A stretch of DNA of 64,000 nucleotides, taken from NCBI GenBank assembly GCA_937876245.1, contig CALEGP010000010.1, positions 37,937-101,936 on the forward strand, in the 5' to 3' direction. The notes below the pieces were generated by a model. That model saw only the letters and a list, made by a program, of their open reading frames with translations, searched no databases and had not been told where the DNA came from. This DNA is from an uncultured Actinomycetes bacterium. Lineage in GTDB: Bacteria > Actinomycetota > Actinomycetes > Nanopelagicales > Nanopelagicaceae. Of this stretch, positions 9,918-19,346 are shown piece by piece; positions within the stretch are counted from its first letter, which is position 1; each line of letters begins with the position of its first letter. Both the position numbers and the translations under genes were made by a program.

Positions 9918-10799
9918 ATGGCTAATATGCCGCCCAAACTATCCGATTCCCAGAGATTAGCGGCTAGCGATAAAGCGGTTCAATCCAGACGAGAACGGGC
10001 GGATGTTAAAGAGAGATTGAAATCAGGATCGCTTGGGATATTTGATGTCATAAATGATCCGAGAGAGTCAATCCAACGTATGCGGGTGAGGGAACTTCTG
10101 GATGCAGCTCCAGGTGTCGGAGTACGGCGTGCCTTTTCTATAATGAGCCGGGCAAATATTTCTAAGACGCGTAGAATTGGCGGTCTTGGAATTAATCAAC
10201 TTCAGAATTTAAGAAATGAGATGCTTTTGAACAAGGTGGCAATTACAAGGGGTGCTCTAATCGTGATGTCAGGGCCAGGCGGCGTTGGTAAAAGTACGAT
10301 CACCTCTTTTTTGCGAGAGCACCCATCTCTCTGGGTCAGTCTCTCTGCGACCACTCGAGAACCTCGAGAGAATGAAAAGGATGGGAGAGATTACCTATTC
10401 ATTACTGATGAGAAATTTGATCAAATGATAGCCGGTGAAGAATTTTTGGAATGGGCTGAGTTTGCCGGCGCAAGATATGGGACTCCTAAGAGAGCGGTTG
10501 AACAAGCACGCGAATTAGGAAGACATGTGCTTTTGGAGATTGAGATAGCTGGAGCTAGACAGATTCGAAAAAGCGACCCAGCGGCGTTATTGGTATTTAT
10601 TTCGCCCCCATCCTGGGAGCAATTGGTGGAACGACTAACCGCTAGGGGTACGGATTCTGCCGAGCGGCGAGCGGCGCGTTTAGCGCTAGCTGAGGAGGAG
10701 ATGGCCTGTTCTGGCGAGTTCGACGAGGTGCTGATTAACCACCGAGTCGAGGAAGTAGCCTCAGCACTGCTATCCTTGGCCACTTCGAGGGCTAAGTAG
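9918..10799 (+). CDS. mIHF-type DNA-binding domain fused to guanylate kinase
   Basis: One uninterrupted 293-residue frame carries two proteins that other actinobacteria encode as adjacent genes. Residues 1 to about 101 match mycobacterial-type integration host factor, a nucleoid protein: a basic helix (RRERADVKERLKSG), a helix-two-turn-helix (VRELLDAAPGVGVRRA) and a KTRRIGGLG tail. Residues about 112-293 are a complete guanylate kinase (GMP + ATP to GDP + ADP), with P-loop GPGGVGKST at 119-127 and the GMP-binding SATTREPR segment at 143-150. The Gmk part has the normal length, so neither half looks degraded. The gene starts three bases after pyrF. Confidence 0.9.
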   Translation: MANMPPKLSDSQRLAASDKAVQSRRERADVKERLKSGSLGIFDVINDPRESIQRMRVRELLDAAPGVGVRRAFSIMSRANISKTRRIGGLGINQLQNLRNEMLLNKVAITRGALIVMSGPGGVGKSTITSFLREHPSLWVSLSATTREPRENEKDGRDYLFITDEKFDQMIAGEEFLEWAEFAGARYGTPKRAVEQARELGRHVLLEIEIAGARQIRKSDPAALLVFISPPSWEQLVERLTARGTDSAERRAARLALAEEEMACSGEFDEVLINHRVEEVASALLSLATSRAK

Positions 10800-10857
10800 C
10801 CAAAAATATTCTCGTTCTTATTTTTTTGGAATCATTAATTAGTAAGGAAGGCTCGTT

Positions 10858-11136
10858 ATGACAAACATGGATGGCATTACAAACCCACCGATTGATGAAT
10901 TGCTAGACGCCGCTGGTTCGAAATACAGCCTAGTTCTTTATGCAGCGAAGCGAGCTCGTCAGATTAATGCTTACTATTCACAACTAGGAGAGGGGCTGCT
11001 CGAATATGTAGGCCCACTCGTTGAAACTTATGTTCATGAAAAGCCGCTTTCTATTGCCCTTCGTGAGATCAATCAAGGTCTTCTTACTATTGAGAACCTA
11101 GAGCCAGTTGCTCTTGAAGTTACCGCTTCGGAATAA
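10858..11136 (+). CDS. rpoZ: RNA polymerase omega subunit
   Basis: This is the small 92-residue subunit that aids assembly of the beta' subunit. The family core is recognisable as [20 protein letters not shown] and [15 protein letters not shown], which is the actinobacterial omega pattern. It has a good Shine-Dalgarno (AAGGAAGG) upstream. The position between gmk and coaBC is the usual actinobacterial order. The 58-base spacer before it has a T-run but no stem that would make a terminator. Confidence 0.93.
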   Translation: MTNMDGITNPPIDELLDAAGSKYSLVLYAAKRARQINAYYSQLGEGLLEYVGPLVETYVHEKPLSIALREINQGLLTIENLEPVALEVTASE

Positions 11137-11196
11137 TTCGGCCCGACAGATCTAGTTCATTCCGGCCAGATTAATTATCCAGGAGCCCAGAAAATT

Positions 11197-12387
11197 ATGT
11201 CACTCGCGGGTCGAGAAATATTGTTGGGGGTCGGGGGCGGAATTTCTGCATATAAAGCTGCAGAATTACTGCGAAGATTACAGGATCTGGGCTTGGGTGT
11301 AACGGTAATCCCAACGCAAGCAAGTTTAAGATTCGTAGGCTCTGCAACTTGGGAAGCTCTCTCAGGACGAGCAGTCTTAGAAAACCTCTGGGAGAATGTT
11401 CAGCAGGTGCCACATATAAAAGCAGCGCGGGAAGCCAATTTGATTGTGATTGCTCCAACGACAGCGGACTTATTATCAAGAATTGCAGGCGGTGTCGCCA
11501 ATGACCTACTAACGAATGTCGTGCTTGCAACAACGGCGCCAATTGTCTTAATTCCAGCGATGCACCCTGAGATGTGGCTTAATGCTGCGACGCAAGAGAA
11601 CGTTGAGAAATTACGCGATCGAGGCGTACTAGTAATCGAACCTGACGAAGGTCGAATGACTGGTGATGACATTGGTGTTGGAAGATTTCCTGAGGTAACT
11701 CGCCTCCTATCCGAAATTTCGAAATTTGTAGACCTCAACTCTGATTTACTTGGCAGAAGGATTCTAGTTACAGCAGGTGGAACCAGGGAGCCAATTGATC
11801 CGGTTCGCTATATCGGCAATCTTTCGAGCGGAAAACAAGGATATGCAATCGCACGTGCAGCTCGTAATAGGGGGGCAATTGTCACGCTGATTTCTGCAAA
11901 TTCTTCATTGGCAGAAGAGCAAGGTGTTAGAACAATTCATGTAACAAGCACAGAAGAGATGTCATCTGCGCTAAATGTTGAATTCGCAAAAAATGATGTG
12001 CTCTTCATGGCGGCGGCGGTAGCTGATGCCAAGCCCCTTCTTGTTTCTGATGCAAAGATTAAGAAGGAGAATTTTTTAAGTATCGAGTTGGTACAAAACC
12101 CCGATTTACTGGCAGGGATAACCAAAGCTAGAAGAGGCGATCAAGTTATCGTCGCCTTCGCAGCAGAAACTGGTGACATAGATATTGCTGGAGCTCAAGA
12201 GAAGTTGAAGCGCAAAGGCGCTGATCTTCTTTTTTTGAATGATGTCACAGATGGGGCGATATTCGGCTCTGAAGAGACGCAAGGTTCATTGCTCGACTCG
12301 GACGGAGAAATCTTGAGCATCGAAAAACAGGGGAAAGACACGCTCGCGGATATCTTGCTGGATAGAGCGTTAATTAAGTTAGGTTAA
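11197..12387 (+). CDS. coaBC: Bifunctional phosphopantothenoylcysteine decarboxylase / phosphopantothenate-cysteine ligase
   Basis: This 396-residue enzyme catalyses two steps of coenzyme A synthesis. The N-terminal FMN-binding decarboxylase (CoaC) shows [15 protein letters not shown] and the PAMHPEMW motif. The C-terminal CTP-dependent synthetase (CoaB) begins at about residue 185 with [18 protein letters not shown] and contains the AAVAD segment. A Shine-Dalgarno (AGGAG at 11181-11185) fixes the ATG. The His in PAMHPEMW, where E. coli has Asn, is as I recall it from other actinobacteria and not a sign of decay. Confidence 0.95.
   Translation: MSLAGREILLGVGGGISAYKAAELLRRLQDLGLGVTVIPTQASLRFVGSATWEALSGRAVLENLWENVQQVPHIKAAREANLIVIAPTTADLLSRIAGGVANDLLTNVVLATTAPIVLIPAMHPEMWLNAATQENVEKLRDRGVLVIEPDEGRMTGDDIGVGRFPEVTRLLSEISKFVDLNSDLLGRRILVTAGGTREPIDPVRYIGNLSSGKQGYAIARAARNRGAIVTLISANSSLAEEQGVRTIHVTSTEEMSSALNVEFAKNDVLFMAAAVADAKPLLVSDAKIKKENFLSIELVQNPDLLAGITKARRGDQVIVAFAAETGDIDIAGAQEKLKRKGADLLFLNDVTDGAIFGSEETQGSLLDSDGEILSIEKQGKDTLADILLDRALIKLG
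12380..12385 (+). promoter_or_regulatory. -10 element of metK (leaderless)
   Basis: TAGGTT lies inside the last codons of coaBC, exactly six bases before the metK ATG at 12392. metK may therefore have its own leaderless transcript besides read-through from coaBC. A loose TTGCTG lies 19 bases upstream. Confidence 0.4.
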
Positions 12388-12391
12388 GCCA

Positions 12392-13585
12392 ATGAGAAAA
12401 CGCTTATTCACTTCAGAGTCGGTTACCGAGGGCCATCCAGATAAAATGGCAGATCAAATTTCTGATGCGATTCTAGATTCCCTACTAGGCCAGGACCCAA
12501 AGAGTCGAGTAGCAGTTGAAACACTGATTACCACAGGACAGGTTCACGTTGCAGGGGAAGTTACAACCGAAGGCTATGCGGATGTAATGTCTATTGTTCG
12601 AGACACTGTTCTCAATATTGGCTACGACTCTTCTGAAAAGGGCTTCGACGGTAATTCGTGTGGCGTATCGCTTTCCATCGGTCAACAATCAGGAGATATT
12701 TCACAGGGAGTAGATAGCGCTTTTGAAAATCGGGTTTCAGCGTCAGTGGATCCGTTGGATTTGCAAGGAGCGGGAGATCAAGGACTTATGTTCGGCTATG
12801 CCTGCGAAGACACTCCAGAATTGATGCCGCTGCCAATTTCTCTTGCCCACAAACTCTCATTTCAACTTTCACAAATTCGTAAATCTGGCGCCGTTAACTA
12901 TCTGCGGCCAGATGGTAAAACTCAAGTAACAATTGAATATGACGGAGATAGGGCAGTAGCTTTAAATACCATTGTGATCTCCACTCAGCACGCTCCTGAT
13001 GTCGATTTGGAAAAAACTTTAGCCCCGGATCTTAAGGCCCTAGTGATTGATCCACTAATTGCAGATTTGGAAATAGATGTCTCGGATGTTCGCATACTAA
13101 TTAATCCGACTGGACGCTTTGTGATAGGTGGACCAATGGGAGATGCGGGGCTGACAGGAAGAAAAATTATTGTTGATACATACGGCGGTATGGCGCGTCA
13201 TGGTGGCGGTGCGTTTTCTGGGAAGGATCCATCCAAAGTGGATCGCAGCGCAGCATATGCGATGCGCTGGATAGCCAAGAGCGTAGTAGCTGCGAAATTG
13301 GCAACTAGATGTGAAGTTCAAGTGGCTTATGCAATTGGCAAGGCTCAGCCAGTTGGGTTATTTATCGAGACGTTTGGTACCGAGAAGGTTGAGCCACATA
13401 AAATCGCTGATGCGGTAATGGATACATTTGATCTTCGCCCAGCTGCGATAATTCGTGACCTCAATCTTTTGCGTCCGATCTATTCGGCTACCGCCTCCTA
13501 TGGTCATTTTGGTCGTGAACTTCCTGACTTCACTTGGGAGAATACCGATCGCGCTTCCGCCTTAAGCCAAGCCGCGTCTAGGTAA
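12392..13585 (+). CDS. metK: S-adenosylmethionine synthetase
   Basis: This enzyme makes S-adenosylmethionine from methionine and ATP. It is full length at 397 residues, with the ATP motif [16 protein letters not shown] near residue 14 and the phosphate-binding [19 protein letters not shown] near residue 270. It starts four bases after coaBC. I looked for a SAM riboswitch upstream and there is no room for one. The coaBC-metK-priA-def-fmt-rsmB order is standard for actinobacteria. Confidence 0.97.
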   Translation: MRKRLFTSESVTEGHPDKMADQISDAILDSLLGQDPKSRVAVETLITTGQVHVAGEVTTEGYADVMSIVRDTVLNIGYDSSEKGFDGNSCGVSLSIGQQSGDISQGVDSAFENRVSASVDPLDLQGAGDQGLMFGYACEDTPELMPLPISLAHKLSFQLSQIRKSGAVNYLRPDGKTQVTIEYDGDRAVALNTIVISTQHAPDVDLEKTLAPDLKALVIDPLIADLEIDVSDVRILINPTGRFVIGGPMGDAGLTGRKIIVDTYGGMARHGGGAFSGKDPSKVDRSAAYAMRWIAKSVVAAKLATRCEVQVAYAIGKAQPVGLFIETFGTEKVEPHKIADAVMDTFDLRPAAIIRDLNLLRPIYSATASYGHFGRELPDFTWENTDRASALSQAASR

Positions 13586-13591
13586 ATTGAA

Positions 13592-15454
13592 GTGGCTGAA
13601 ATAAAGCCACTGCGTTTGCGGACGCAACGGGTTGCAAAAAAAGTTGAGATAGCGATTCAAGACCCTGTAGTTCAGGTCTGCGTTGATACCGGTGTATTTC
13701 ATCTGGCCGAGGAGTTCGATTATTTAGTACCAGAGCGCCTCTCGCGCCAAATATTTCCGGGCTCTTTAGTAAAAATTCCTTTCGGCACAAAGGAGCGCAT
13801 AGGTTATGTGGTGAGCCGTGACCCTAGCAACGTAGATTCGGCCAAACTTAAAGCGATTAGCAAACTCGTTTCGCCAATACCGCTTCTCTCTACGGAATTA
13901 ATTGAGATAGTTCGCGCTGTCTGTTCAAGGTATTCTGCAAAACCATGGGATGTCATCCGTAGCGCTATTCCGCCACGTGTTGCCGCTGTCGATGAGAAAT
14001 TTACTGATTTTACTCCTTTGATTCTAAACCAAACAGGGCGATCTCATCATTATGAATTGACGGTGAGTGCAAACATCGATGGCCTACGTAAGCTCATATT
14101 TGAGTTATCTGCTAATCCCATTGCCGGAGAACAAATCCTGGTCGTTGTTCCAGATGAGCGCGATATTAGAGTTTTACTCGATGGCGATTTGCCTTATTCG
14201 CCGATTGTATTGAATTCGGATTTATCCAAGTCTGAGCGTTACGAGAATTATTTGATAGCTCGAACGCGCTCACCAGAAGTTATTATCGGAACAAGAAGCG
14301 CCATTTTTCTTCCGCTAAACCCCAACTCAACAATCGTGGTCTGTGATGACGGCGACGAATCAATGTATGAGAGGCGTTCTCCAGGTTGGAATGTACGGGA
14401 TGTGGCGCTGTTAAGAAGTGAGTATCACTCTCTTCATTTTTTTGGAGCCAGCCCTAGTCTGGAACTCGTTAGATTGGCCGAGAGCGGCTGGTTGAAGGCT
14501 AAGAAGTTGACTTCGGATGCGCTTGCGGATCGAACGCCTATCTATTTTTCCAACACAGAGATCTCAGAGATTTCCGTTATAAAAAGCGGTTTACTAAGTG
14601 GCAATGTCTTGGTTGCGATGGCGGAGAGTGGATATATAAACGCTATCGGCTGTCAGAAATGTCGAAACCAAGCGAAATGTTCTTGCGGGGGCAAACTCTA
14701 TATACCGGAGAGGGATTCCACTCCGATTTGCCATCTCTGTGAAAAAAAGTTCGTGGATTGGAAATGCGTCTGGTGTGAAGGTAAAGTAATTCGTAGCTTT
14801 GCAAAAGGTGCTGCAAAATTTGCCGAAGAGATAGCAAGGTCGGTGCCGGGCGCAAGAGTGATCTCCAGTAAGGGCGGATCGCGTATTGACTCACTGCCTA
14901 AATCTGCAGAAAACCTCCTAGTGGTTTCCAGCTATGGATGTGAACCGAGTGGGAAATATTCGGCAGTTGTATGTCTATCACTTGAAAATTTAACCAATAG
15001 AGTAGATCTGCGCAGTCTAGAGATTGCTAGAAGATTGATTTTTGATAATCTGAATAGAATTTCACAAGGCAAGGGGTCAGTCATATACGTTGATCTGAAA
15101 AGTGAAAATCCAATTTCGCAAGGACTTTTACGCCGAGATGCTTATGGATTGGCGCTCTCAGAATTACTTGAACGTGAAAGCTCGGATCTGCCTCCATTCA
15201 CACGGATTGCCACAGTTAGCGGCGAGGGAGCAGTTATTAGAGTTTTAGCAGACCAGTTCCAAGATAATAATCTTTTTTGTGGTCTATCTATTCTGGAATT
15301 AGCTGGTGATAAATCTGGTATTTCTAAAATGATTTTGCGAGCTCGTATTTCTAAGTCCGCGGAGTTTTCGCATTTTTTTAGAGATCTCATGCGTTATCGG
15401 AGCATAAAGGGATTGCCCGCCTTGCAGATACGATTGGATCCATATTCGATTTAA
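13592..15454 (+). CDS. priA: Primosomal protein N' (PriA), helicase-degenerate form
   Basis: PriA recognises stalled replication forks and loads the replicative helicase. The N-terminal DNA-binding region (FDYLVPERLSRQIFPGSLVKIPFG) and the zinc-binding cysteine cluster around residues 352-397 (CQKC, CSCGG, CHLC, CVWC) are preserved. No Walker A GKT motif is visible, and the expected DEEH box is replaced by DDGD in VVCDDGDESMYE. Actinobacterial PriA proteins are known to lack helicase motifs, so this fits the lineage. The start is GTG, six bases after metK; length is 620 residues. Confidence 0.88.
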   Translation: MAEIKPLRLRTQRVAKKVEIAIQDPVVQVCVDTGVFHLAEEFDYLVPERLSRQIFPGSLVKIPFGTKERIGYVVSRDPSNVDSAKLKAISKLVSPIPLLSTELIEIVRAVCSRYSAKPWDVIRSAIPPRVAAVDEKFTDFTPLILNQTGRSHHYELTVSANIDGLRKLIFELSANPIAGEQILVVVPDERDIRVLLDGDLPYSPIVLNSDLSKSERYENYLIARTRSPEVIIGTRSAIFLPLNPNSTIVVCDDGDESMYERRSPGWNVRDVALLRSEYHSLHFFGASPSLELVRLAESGWLKAKKLTSDALADRTPIYFSNTEISEISVIKSGLLSGNVLVAMAESGYINAIGCQKCRNQAKCSCGGKLYIPERDSTPICHLCEKKFVDWKCVWCEGKVIRSFAKGAAKFAEEIARSVPGARVISSKGGSRIDSLPKSAENLLVVSSYGCEPSGKYSAVVCLSLENLTNRVDLRSLEIARRLIFDNLNRISQGKGSVIYVDLKSENPISQGLLRRDAYGLALSELLERESSDLPPFTRIATVSGEGAVIRVLADQFQDNNLFCGLSILELAGDKSGISKMILRARISKSAEFSHFFRDLMRYRSIKGLPALQIRLDPYSI

Positions 15455-15485
15455 GGTCATTTAGGCGAAAGAGTGAGGTCTAGAA

Positions 15486-15491
15486 TAGAAT
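15486..15491 (+). promoter_or_regulatory. -10 element of def (leaderless)
   Basis: Two overlapping TAGAAT hexamers occur at 15481-15491. The second ends exactly six bases before the def GTG at 15498, supporting that start as a leaderless one. Confidence 0.45.
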
Positions 15492-15497
15492 TCTCAG

Positions 15498-16058
15498 GTG
15501 CCTGTTCAACCAATACGCTTTTTCGGAGATCCGGTTTTGACAACGACTGCCTCTTTGGTAAGCACTTTTGATAAAGAGCTGAGAAATTTGGTTTCGGATT
15601 TATTGGACACTATGCATGAGGCGCCGGGAGCCGGACTTGCAGCACCACAAATTGGTGTTTCGCTCCAAGTTTTTGTCTGGGATATCGAAGAGGGTGATGG
15701 ACATTTGATTAATCCATCTCTAGAGCTATCTAGTGATATCCAAGAAGGTGAAGAGGGGTGCCTAAGTTTTCCTGGGCTTACTTATGAGACTGTGAGATCA
15801 CTTAAGGCGATAGCGAAGGGTTTTAATATGTTCGGTGAACCAGTAATCGTTGAAGGCACTGAGTTGCTCGCGCGAGTTCTCCAGCACGAGACGGATCATT
15901 TGAATGGAATTGTTTTTATCGATCGACTGAGCACAAGTGAGCGGAAAATTGCAATGGCAGATATTCGTAATTCGGATTGGTTCAACGAGGCAATTGATTT
16001 AGGCAGTTCACCCACTGTCAAATTTAGTCCCCATTCTTTGAAGGGTATGGCCCTTTAG
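15498..16058 (+). CDS. def: Peptide deformylase
   Basis: This metalloenzyme removes the formyl group from the N-terminal methionine of new proteins. All three signature motifs are present: GAGLAAPQ at 44-51, EGCLS at 86-90 with metal ligand Cys88, and HETDH at 130-134. Length is 186 residues, normal for the family. The GTG start is supported by the -10 hexamer six bases upstream. It is followed one base later by fmt, the enzyme that adds the formyl group to initiator tRNA. Confidence 0.96.
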   Translation: MPVQPIRFFGDPVLTTTASLVSTFDKELRNLVSDLLDTMHEAPGAGLAAPQIGVSLQVFVWDIEEGDGHLINPSLELSSDIQEGEEGCLSFPGLTYETVRSLKAIAKGFNMFGEPVIVEGTELLARVLQHETDHLNGIVFIDRLSTSERKIAMADIRNSDWFNEAIDLGSSPTVKFSPHSLKGMAL

Positions 16059-16059
16059 T

Positions 16060-16977
16060 ATGCAGATTTCTGTTGCTTCCTCGTCTTTAGTATCGGTTCC
16101 CATTATCGAGGCAATTCTTGCTAGCGAACATACGCTGGGTTCGATTATTACCAATCCTGACAAACCATCGGGACGCGGAAAGAAGATTGAGGCAAATGAT
16201 TTAGCCAAATGGGCTCTGGCGCGGGATTTAGAAGTTGCCAAACCGAGTGATACCTCTGAATTGAATCGCCACCTACTTGCCGCCCAGCCGCAACTAATTG
16301 TTACGGTGGCATATGGTCGTCTGATTCCAGTTGAACTCCTTCATGGACCGCGCTTCGGTTGGGTAAATTTGCATTTCTCTGTTTTGCCGAAATTGCGTGG
16401 CGCGGCGCCCGTGCAGTGGGCTTTGCTAAATGGTGAAAGCACAACGGGCTATACAATTTTTAAATTGGATAAGGGGATGGACACCGGACCGGTATACCTC
16501 TCCAAGGAAGTAAATATTTCTGACTCCGATACAACTACTAGCCTCTTATCTAAGTTGGCGAACTTGGCCATTCCTGACTTGTTTGAGGTTATTTCTACAA
16601 TTGGTAAGACCAGAGCCACGCCACAACCTTTAACCGGAGCAACACTTGCTCCCAAAATTTCAAAAGAGATGGCAAAGATTCTCTGGGACCAACCAACTGA
16701 GAATATTCTTCGACAATTCCGGGCCCTTGCAGATAATCCGGGCATTTGGACTACTTTCAATAGCGAACGAGTATCACTCTTTGGATTGCACGAAGTTCTA
16801 TTACCAAATGCCCTGATCAGTCCGGGGGATATTGAGATCGTCGAGGGGAAACTTTTAGTACGAACAGGAGACAGTGTGGTTGAAGTTGAGGAAGTGATAC
16901 CGGCTGGAAAGAAGAGAATGTCAGGCGCCGATTTTGCCAGGGGGGCGAGGTTAATCCAAGGATCAAAGTTTGACTAA
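16060..16977 (+). CDS. fmt: Methionyl-tRNA formyltransferase
   Basis: This enzyme formylates initiator Met-tRNA using 10-formyl-tetrahydrofolate. The catalytic region NLHFSVLPKLRGAAPVQWAL is typical, as is the C-terminal tRNA-binding domain from about residue 205. Length is 305 residues. It starts one base after the def stop and overlaps rsmB by eight bases, so the three genes are probably translated from one message. Confidence 0.95.
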   Translation: MQISVASSSLVSVPIIEAILASEHTLGSIITNPDKPSGRGKKIEANDLAKWALARDLEVAKPSDTSELNRHLLAAQPQLIVTVAYGRLIPVELLHGPRFGWVNLHFSVLPKLRGAAPVQWALLNGESTTGYTIFKLDKGMDTGPVYLSKEVNISDSDTTTSLLSKLANLAIPDLFEVISTIGKTRATPQPLTGATLAPKISKEMAKILWDQPTENILRQFRALADNPGIWTTFNSERVSLFGLHEVLLPNALISPGDIEIVEGKLLVRTGDSVVEVEEVIPAGKKRMSGADFARGARLIQGSKFD

Positions 16978-18325
16978 CAAGGGATTCGCAAAGCCTAAGC
17001 CTGGGGGAGCTCGATTGCTTTCCTATGAACTTGTTTCACAGGTTAACAGGGGTGGCGCATTCGCAAATCTTCGACTTCCTGAACTTTTGGATGAATCAGA
17101 CCTTGATCAACGTGACCGAGCCTTTGCCACCGAGCTTAGTTATGGCACGCTACGGATGCAGGGCAAGCATGACTATGCTATTTCCAAGAAGATTGACCGG
17201 TCATTTCTAGAGTTAGACGAGAAAATCCTAGACCTCTTGCGTATTGGCACCCATCAGATTTTTGAAATGCGAGTTCCAATTCACGCTGCGGTCGGTGAGA
17301 CTGTAGAGGTAGCAAGGCTTGTGGCGGGGGAGTCAAAGGGCTCTTATGTAAATGCACTGCTTCGTTCTATAGCGGCAGATTTACATATCTATGAAGAACT
17401 TGAGAGCGATCCAGATATCGCAGATATTGAAAAGATAGCAATTATATATTCACATCCGGTATGGATTATTAACGCATATTTCGATCAACTTAAGGATTGG
17501 GATGCAGTTAAGAAACTTCTGGCAATAAATAACCTGCCAGTAGCGCCGCATATTGTGGCCTGGCCAGGTAAGTCCAGTGTTGATGAAATTCTTGCCATCG
17601 GTGGAAGTAAATTGGGATTGGGTTCTTATTCAGTGCTTTCCAATCATTTACCTAATCAGTACCCTGCGATAAAAGATAAGCGGGCTGGAGTTCAAGATAT
17701 GGGATCACAATTGATCTCCGAGATCTTCTTCGCCACAAGAGATGCTGCTTCGAAAGATTGGCTTGATTTGTGCGCGGGGCCAGGTGGGAAGGCGGCACTT
17801 CTCAACAATCTCCTAGCGCAAAATTTCCCCGATGCTCATTTTACGGCCAATGAACCGGCAGCACATCGAGCAGAGTTAGTCGCAAGAGTTGTGCCAAAGG
17901 AAAAGATTGTCTCCTTTGATGGTCGCGATCATCTGGCCTTTGGTAAAAAATTTGATCGAATCTTGATAGATGCTCCCTGTACTGGTTTAGGTGCTCTGCG
18001 CCGAAGGCCCGAGGCTAGATGGCGTCGCAGCTTGAGCGATCTTAAGGAGTTAATTCCACTGCAGAGGGATCTGATTGATTCGGCATATGAAATGCTAAAT
18101 CCAGGTGGAATTATTGGTTTCGCAACTTGTTCGCCCTTACTGGCTGAGACAAGAGGTCAGGTTTTGGATGCAAAGTACCGCCATAAAGATTTGGAGATTT
18201 TGGATATTTCTAACTTCTCGCCAGCTGGCGCCACGGGGGTCGGAGAAGATGGCACTATGCAGCTTTGGACTCATGTAGAGGGTTCGGACTCGATGTTTCT
18301 GGCTTTGTTACGCAAACCAGAGTGA
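16970..18325 (+). CDS. rsmB: 16S rRNA cytosine-C5 methyltransferase RsmB
   Basis: This protein methylates C967 (E. coli numbering) of 16S rRNA using SAM. It has an N-terminal NusB-like RNA-binding domain (about 1-150) and a C-terminal Rossmann methyltransferase with LDLCAGPGGKAALL, the motif IV cysteine in DAPCTGLGALRRRPEARWR and the second catalytic cysteine in FATCSPLLAETRGQV. The start is TTG, overlapping the fmt 3' end. At 451 residues it is full length. Confidence 0.93.
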   Translation: MTNKGFAKPKPGGARLLSYELVSQVNRGGAFANLRLPELLDESDLDQRDRAFATELSYGTLRMQGKHDYAISKKIDRSFLELDEKILDLLRIGTHQIFEMRVPIHAAVGETVEVARLVAGESKGSYVNALLRSIAADLHIYEELESDPDIADIEKIAIIYSHPVWIINAYFDQLKDWDAVKKLLAINNLPVAPHIVAWPGKSSVDEILAIGGSKLGLGSYSVLSNHLPNQYPAIKDKRAGVQDMGSQLISEIFFATRDAASKDWLDLCAGPGGKAALLNNLLAQNFPDAHFTANEPAAHRAELVARVVPKEKIVSFDGRDHLAFGKKFDRILIDAPCTGLGALRRRPEARWRRSLSDLKELIPLQRDLIDSAYEMLNPGGIIGFATCSPLLAETRGQVLDAKYRHKDLEILDISNFSPAGATGVGEDGTMQLWTHVEGSDSMFLALLRKPE

Positions 18326-18374
18326 GTCCCGCGATAGTATCCGAGGCTAGAGAGATTTTACTTGGGAGGAATTA

Positions 18375-19034
18375 ATGGTACGAATTTGCCCGAGTATATT
18401 GAACGCTGATCGAAGTAATCTAGTTGGGGAGATTGCCAAGATTTCCAAAGAATCGGACTATCTCCATTTGGATGTTATGGACAATATTTTTGTACCTAAT
18501 AAGACTTTTACCCTCGAGGAATCTAGGAAGATTATTTCTGATTCTGTGCTTCCAGTCGATGCACACTTAATGATTGCAAATCCTGACCAGGAAGCACATC
18601 TCTACGCACTAGCAGGAGCTAGCAGTGTAACTTTTCACTTGGAAGCAAGCCTTCAGCCTGCAGCGACAGCGTCAAATATATCTCAGGCAGGTGCTCGGGT
18701 AGGCATAGCCTTGAAACCCGCGACGCCGTTCCATCTTTTGGCGCCGATAATGCAATATATCGATATGGTCTTAGTAATGAGCGTTGAACCAGGATTTGGC
18801 GGGCAGAGTTTCATGAGTGAAATGATGCCGAAAGTTGCCGAGGCGCGCCTTGAGATCGATGAAAAGTATTTCGGCAAGATTTGGTTGCAGGTAGATGGTG
18901 GAATAACACTTCAGACAATTGTCGCAGCTAAGAGGGCAGGTGCTGACACTTTTGTGGCGGGAAGCTCTGTTTTTAACGCGCCGGATCCTGGGGAGATGGT
19001 GGCGCTGCTTCGCAACGCTGCGAGCATTAATTAG
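18375..19034 (+). CDS. rpe: Ribulose-phosphate 3-epimerase
   Basis: This cytosolic TIM-barrel enzyme interconverts ribulose 5-phosphate and xylulose 5-phosphate in the pentose phosphate pathway. Family motifs are HLDVMDNIFVPNKTF, VDAHLMI, MSVEPGFGGQSF and the phosphate-binding VDGGI. Length is 219 residues. A strong GGGAGG lies upstream of the ATG, unlike the leaderless starts around it. Confidence 0.96.
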   Translation: MVRICPSILNADRSNLVGEIAKISKESDYLHLDVMDNIFVPNKTFTLEESRKIISDSVLPVDAHLMIANPDQEAHLYALAGASSVTFHLEASLQPAATASNISQAGARVGIALKPATPFHLLAPIMQYIDMVLVMSVEPGFGGQSFMSEMMPKVAEARLEIDEKYFGKIWLQVDGGITLQTIVAAKRAGADTFVAGSSVFNAPDPGEMVALLRNAASIN

Positions 19035-19058
19035 GGAACGGTCTGGCAATTATTGGGA

Positions 19059-19064
19059 TAAAAT
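19059..19064 (+). promoter_or_regulatory. -10 element of hisE (leaderless)
   Basis: TAAAAT lies exactly six bases before the hisE ATG at 19071, and no Shine-Dalgarno is seen. This probably starts the short hisE-hisG transcript. Confidence 0.5.
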
Positions 19065-19070
19065 TACTAA

Positions 19071-19334
19071 ATGAAGAACTTCGAATCTCTCTGGGTAGAG
19101 CTCAAGGCGTTAGAGATAAGTAGGCCAGCGGATTCAGGGACTGTAAAGGCGCTAGAAGCCGGAGTTCACGCAATAGGAAAAAAGATTATTGAGGAAGCCG
19201 GGGAAGTTTGGTTGGCTGCTGAATATCAAAGCGACGACGAACTTGCCCTCGAGATAAGTCAATTGATTTATCATCTTCAAGTTTTGATGCTAGCTCGTGG
19301 CCTTTCCCCGGATGATATTTACAAATACCTATAG
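19071..19334 (+). CDS. hisE: Phosphoribosyl-ATP pyrophosphatase
   Basis: This enzyme hydrolyses phosphoribosyl-ATP to phosphoribosyl-AMP, the second step of histidine synthesis. The 87-residue all-alpha protein has the family pattern [16 protein letters not shown] followed by the acidic E-x-x-D region and a [14 protein letters not shown] helix. It is a stand-alone HisE, not fused to HisI. It is followed 12 bases later by hisG, so the first two pathway enzymes are co-transcribed. The other his genes are not in this window. Confidence 0.93.
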   Translation: MKNFESLWVELKALEISRPADSGTVKALEAGVHAIGKKIIEEAGEVWLAAEYQSDDELALEISQLIYHLQVLMLARGLSPDDIYKYL

Positions 19335-19346
19335 AACGGAAAAATC

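Noticed and set aside
10800..10857. Intrinsic terminator after the mIHF-gmk gene
   Set aside because: There is a T-run (TTATTTTTTT) but no stem before it.
12386..12391. SAM riboswitch upstream of metK
   Set aside because: Only four bases separate coaBC and metK, so a riboswitch cannot fit in the gap.
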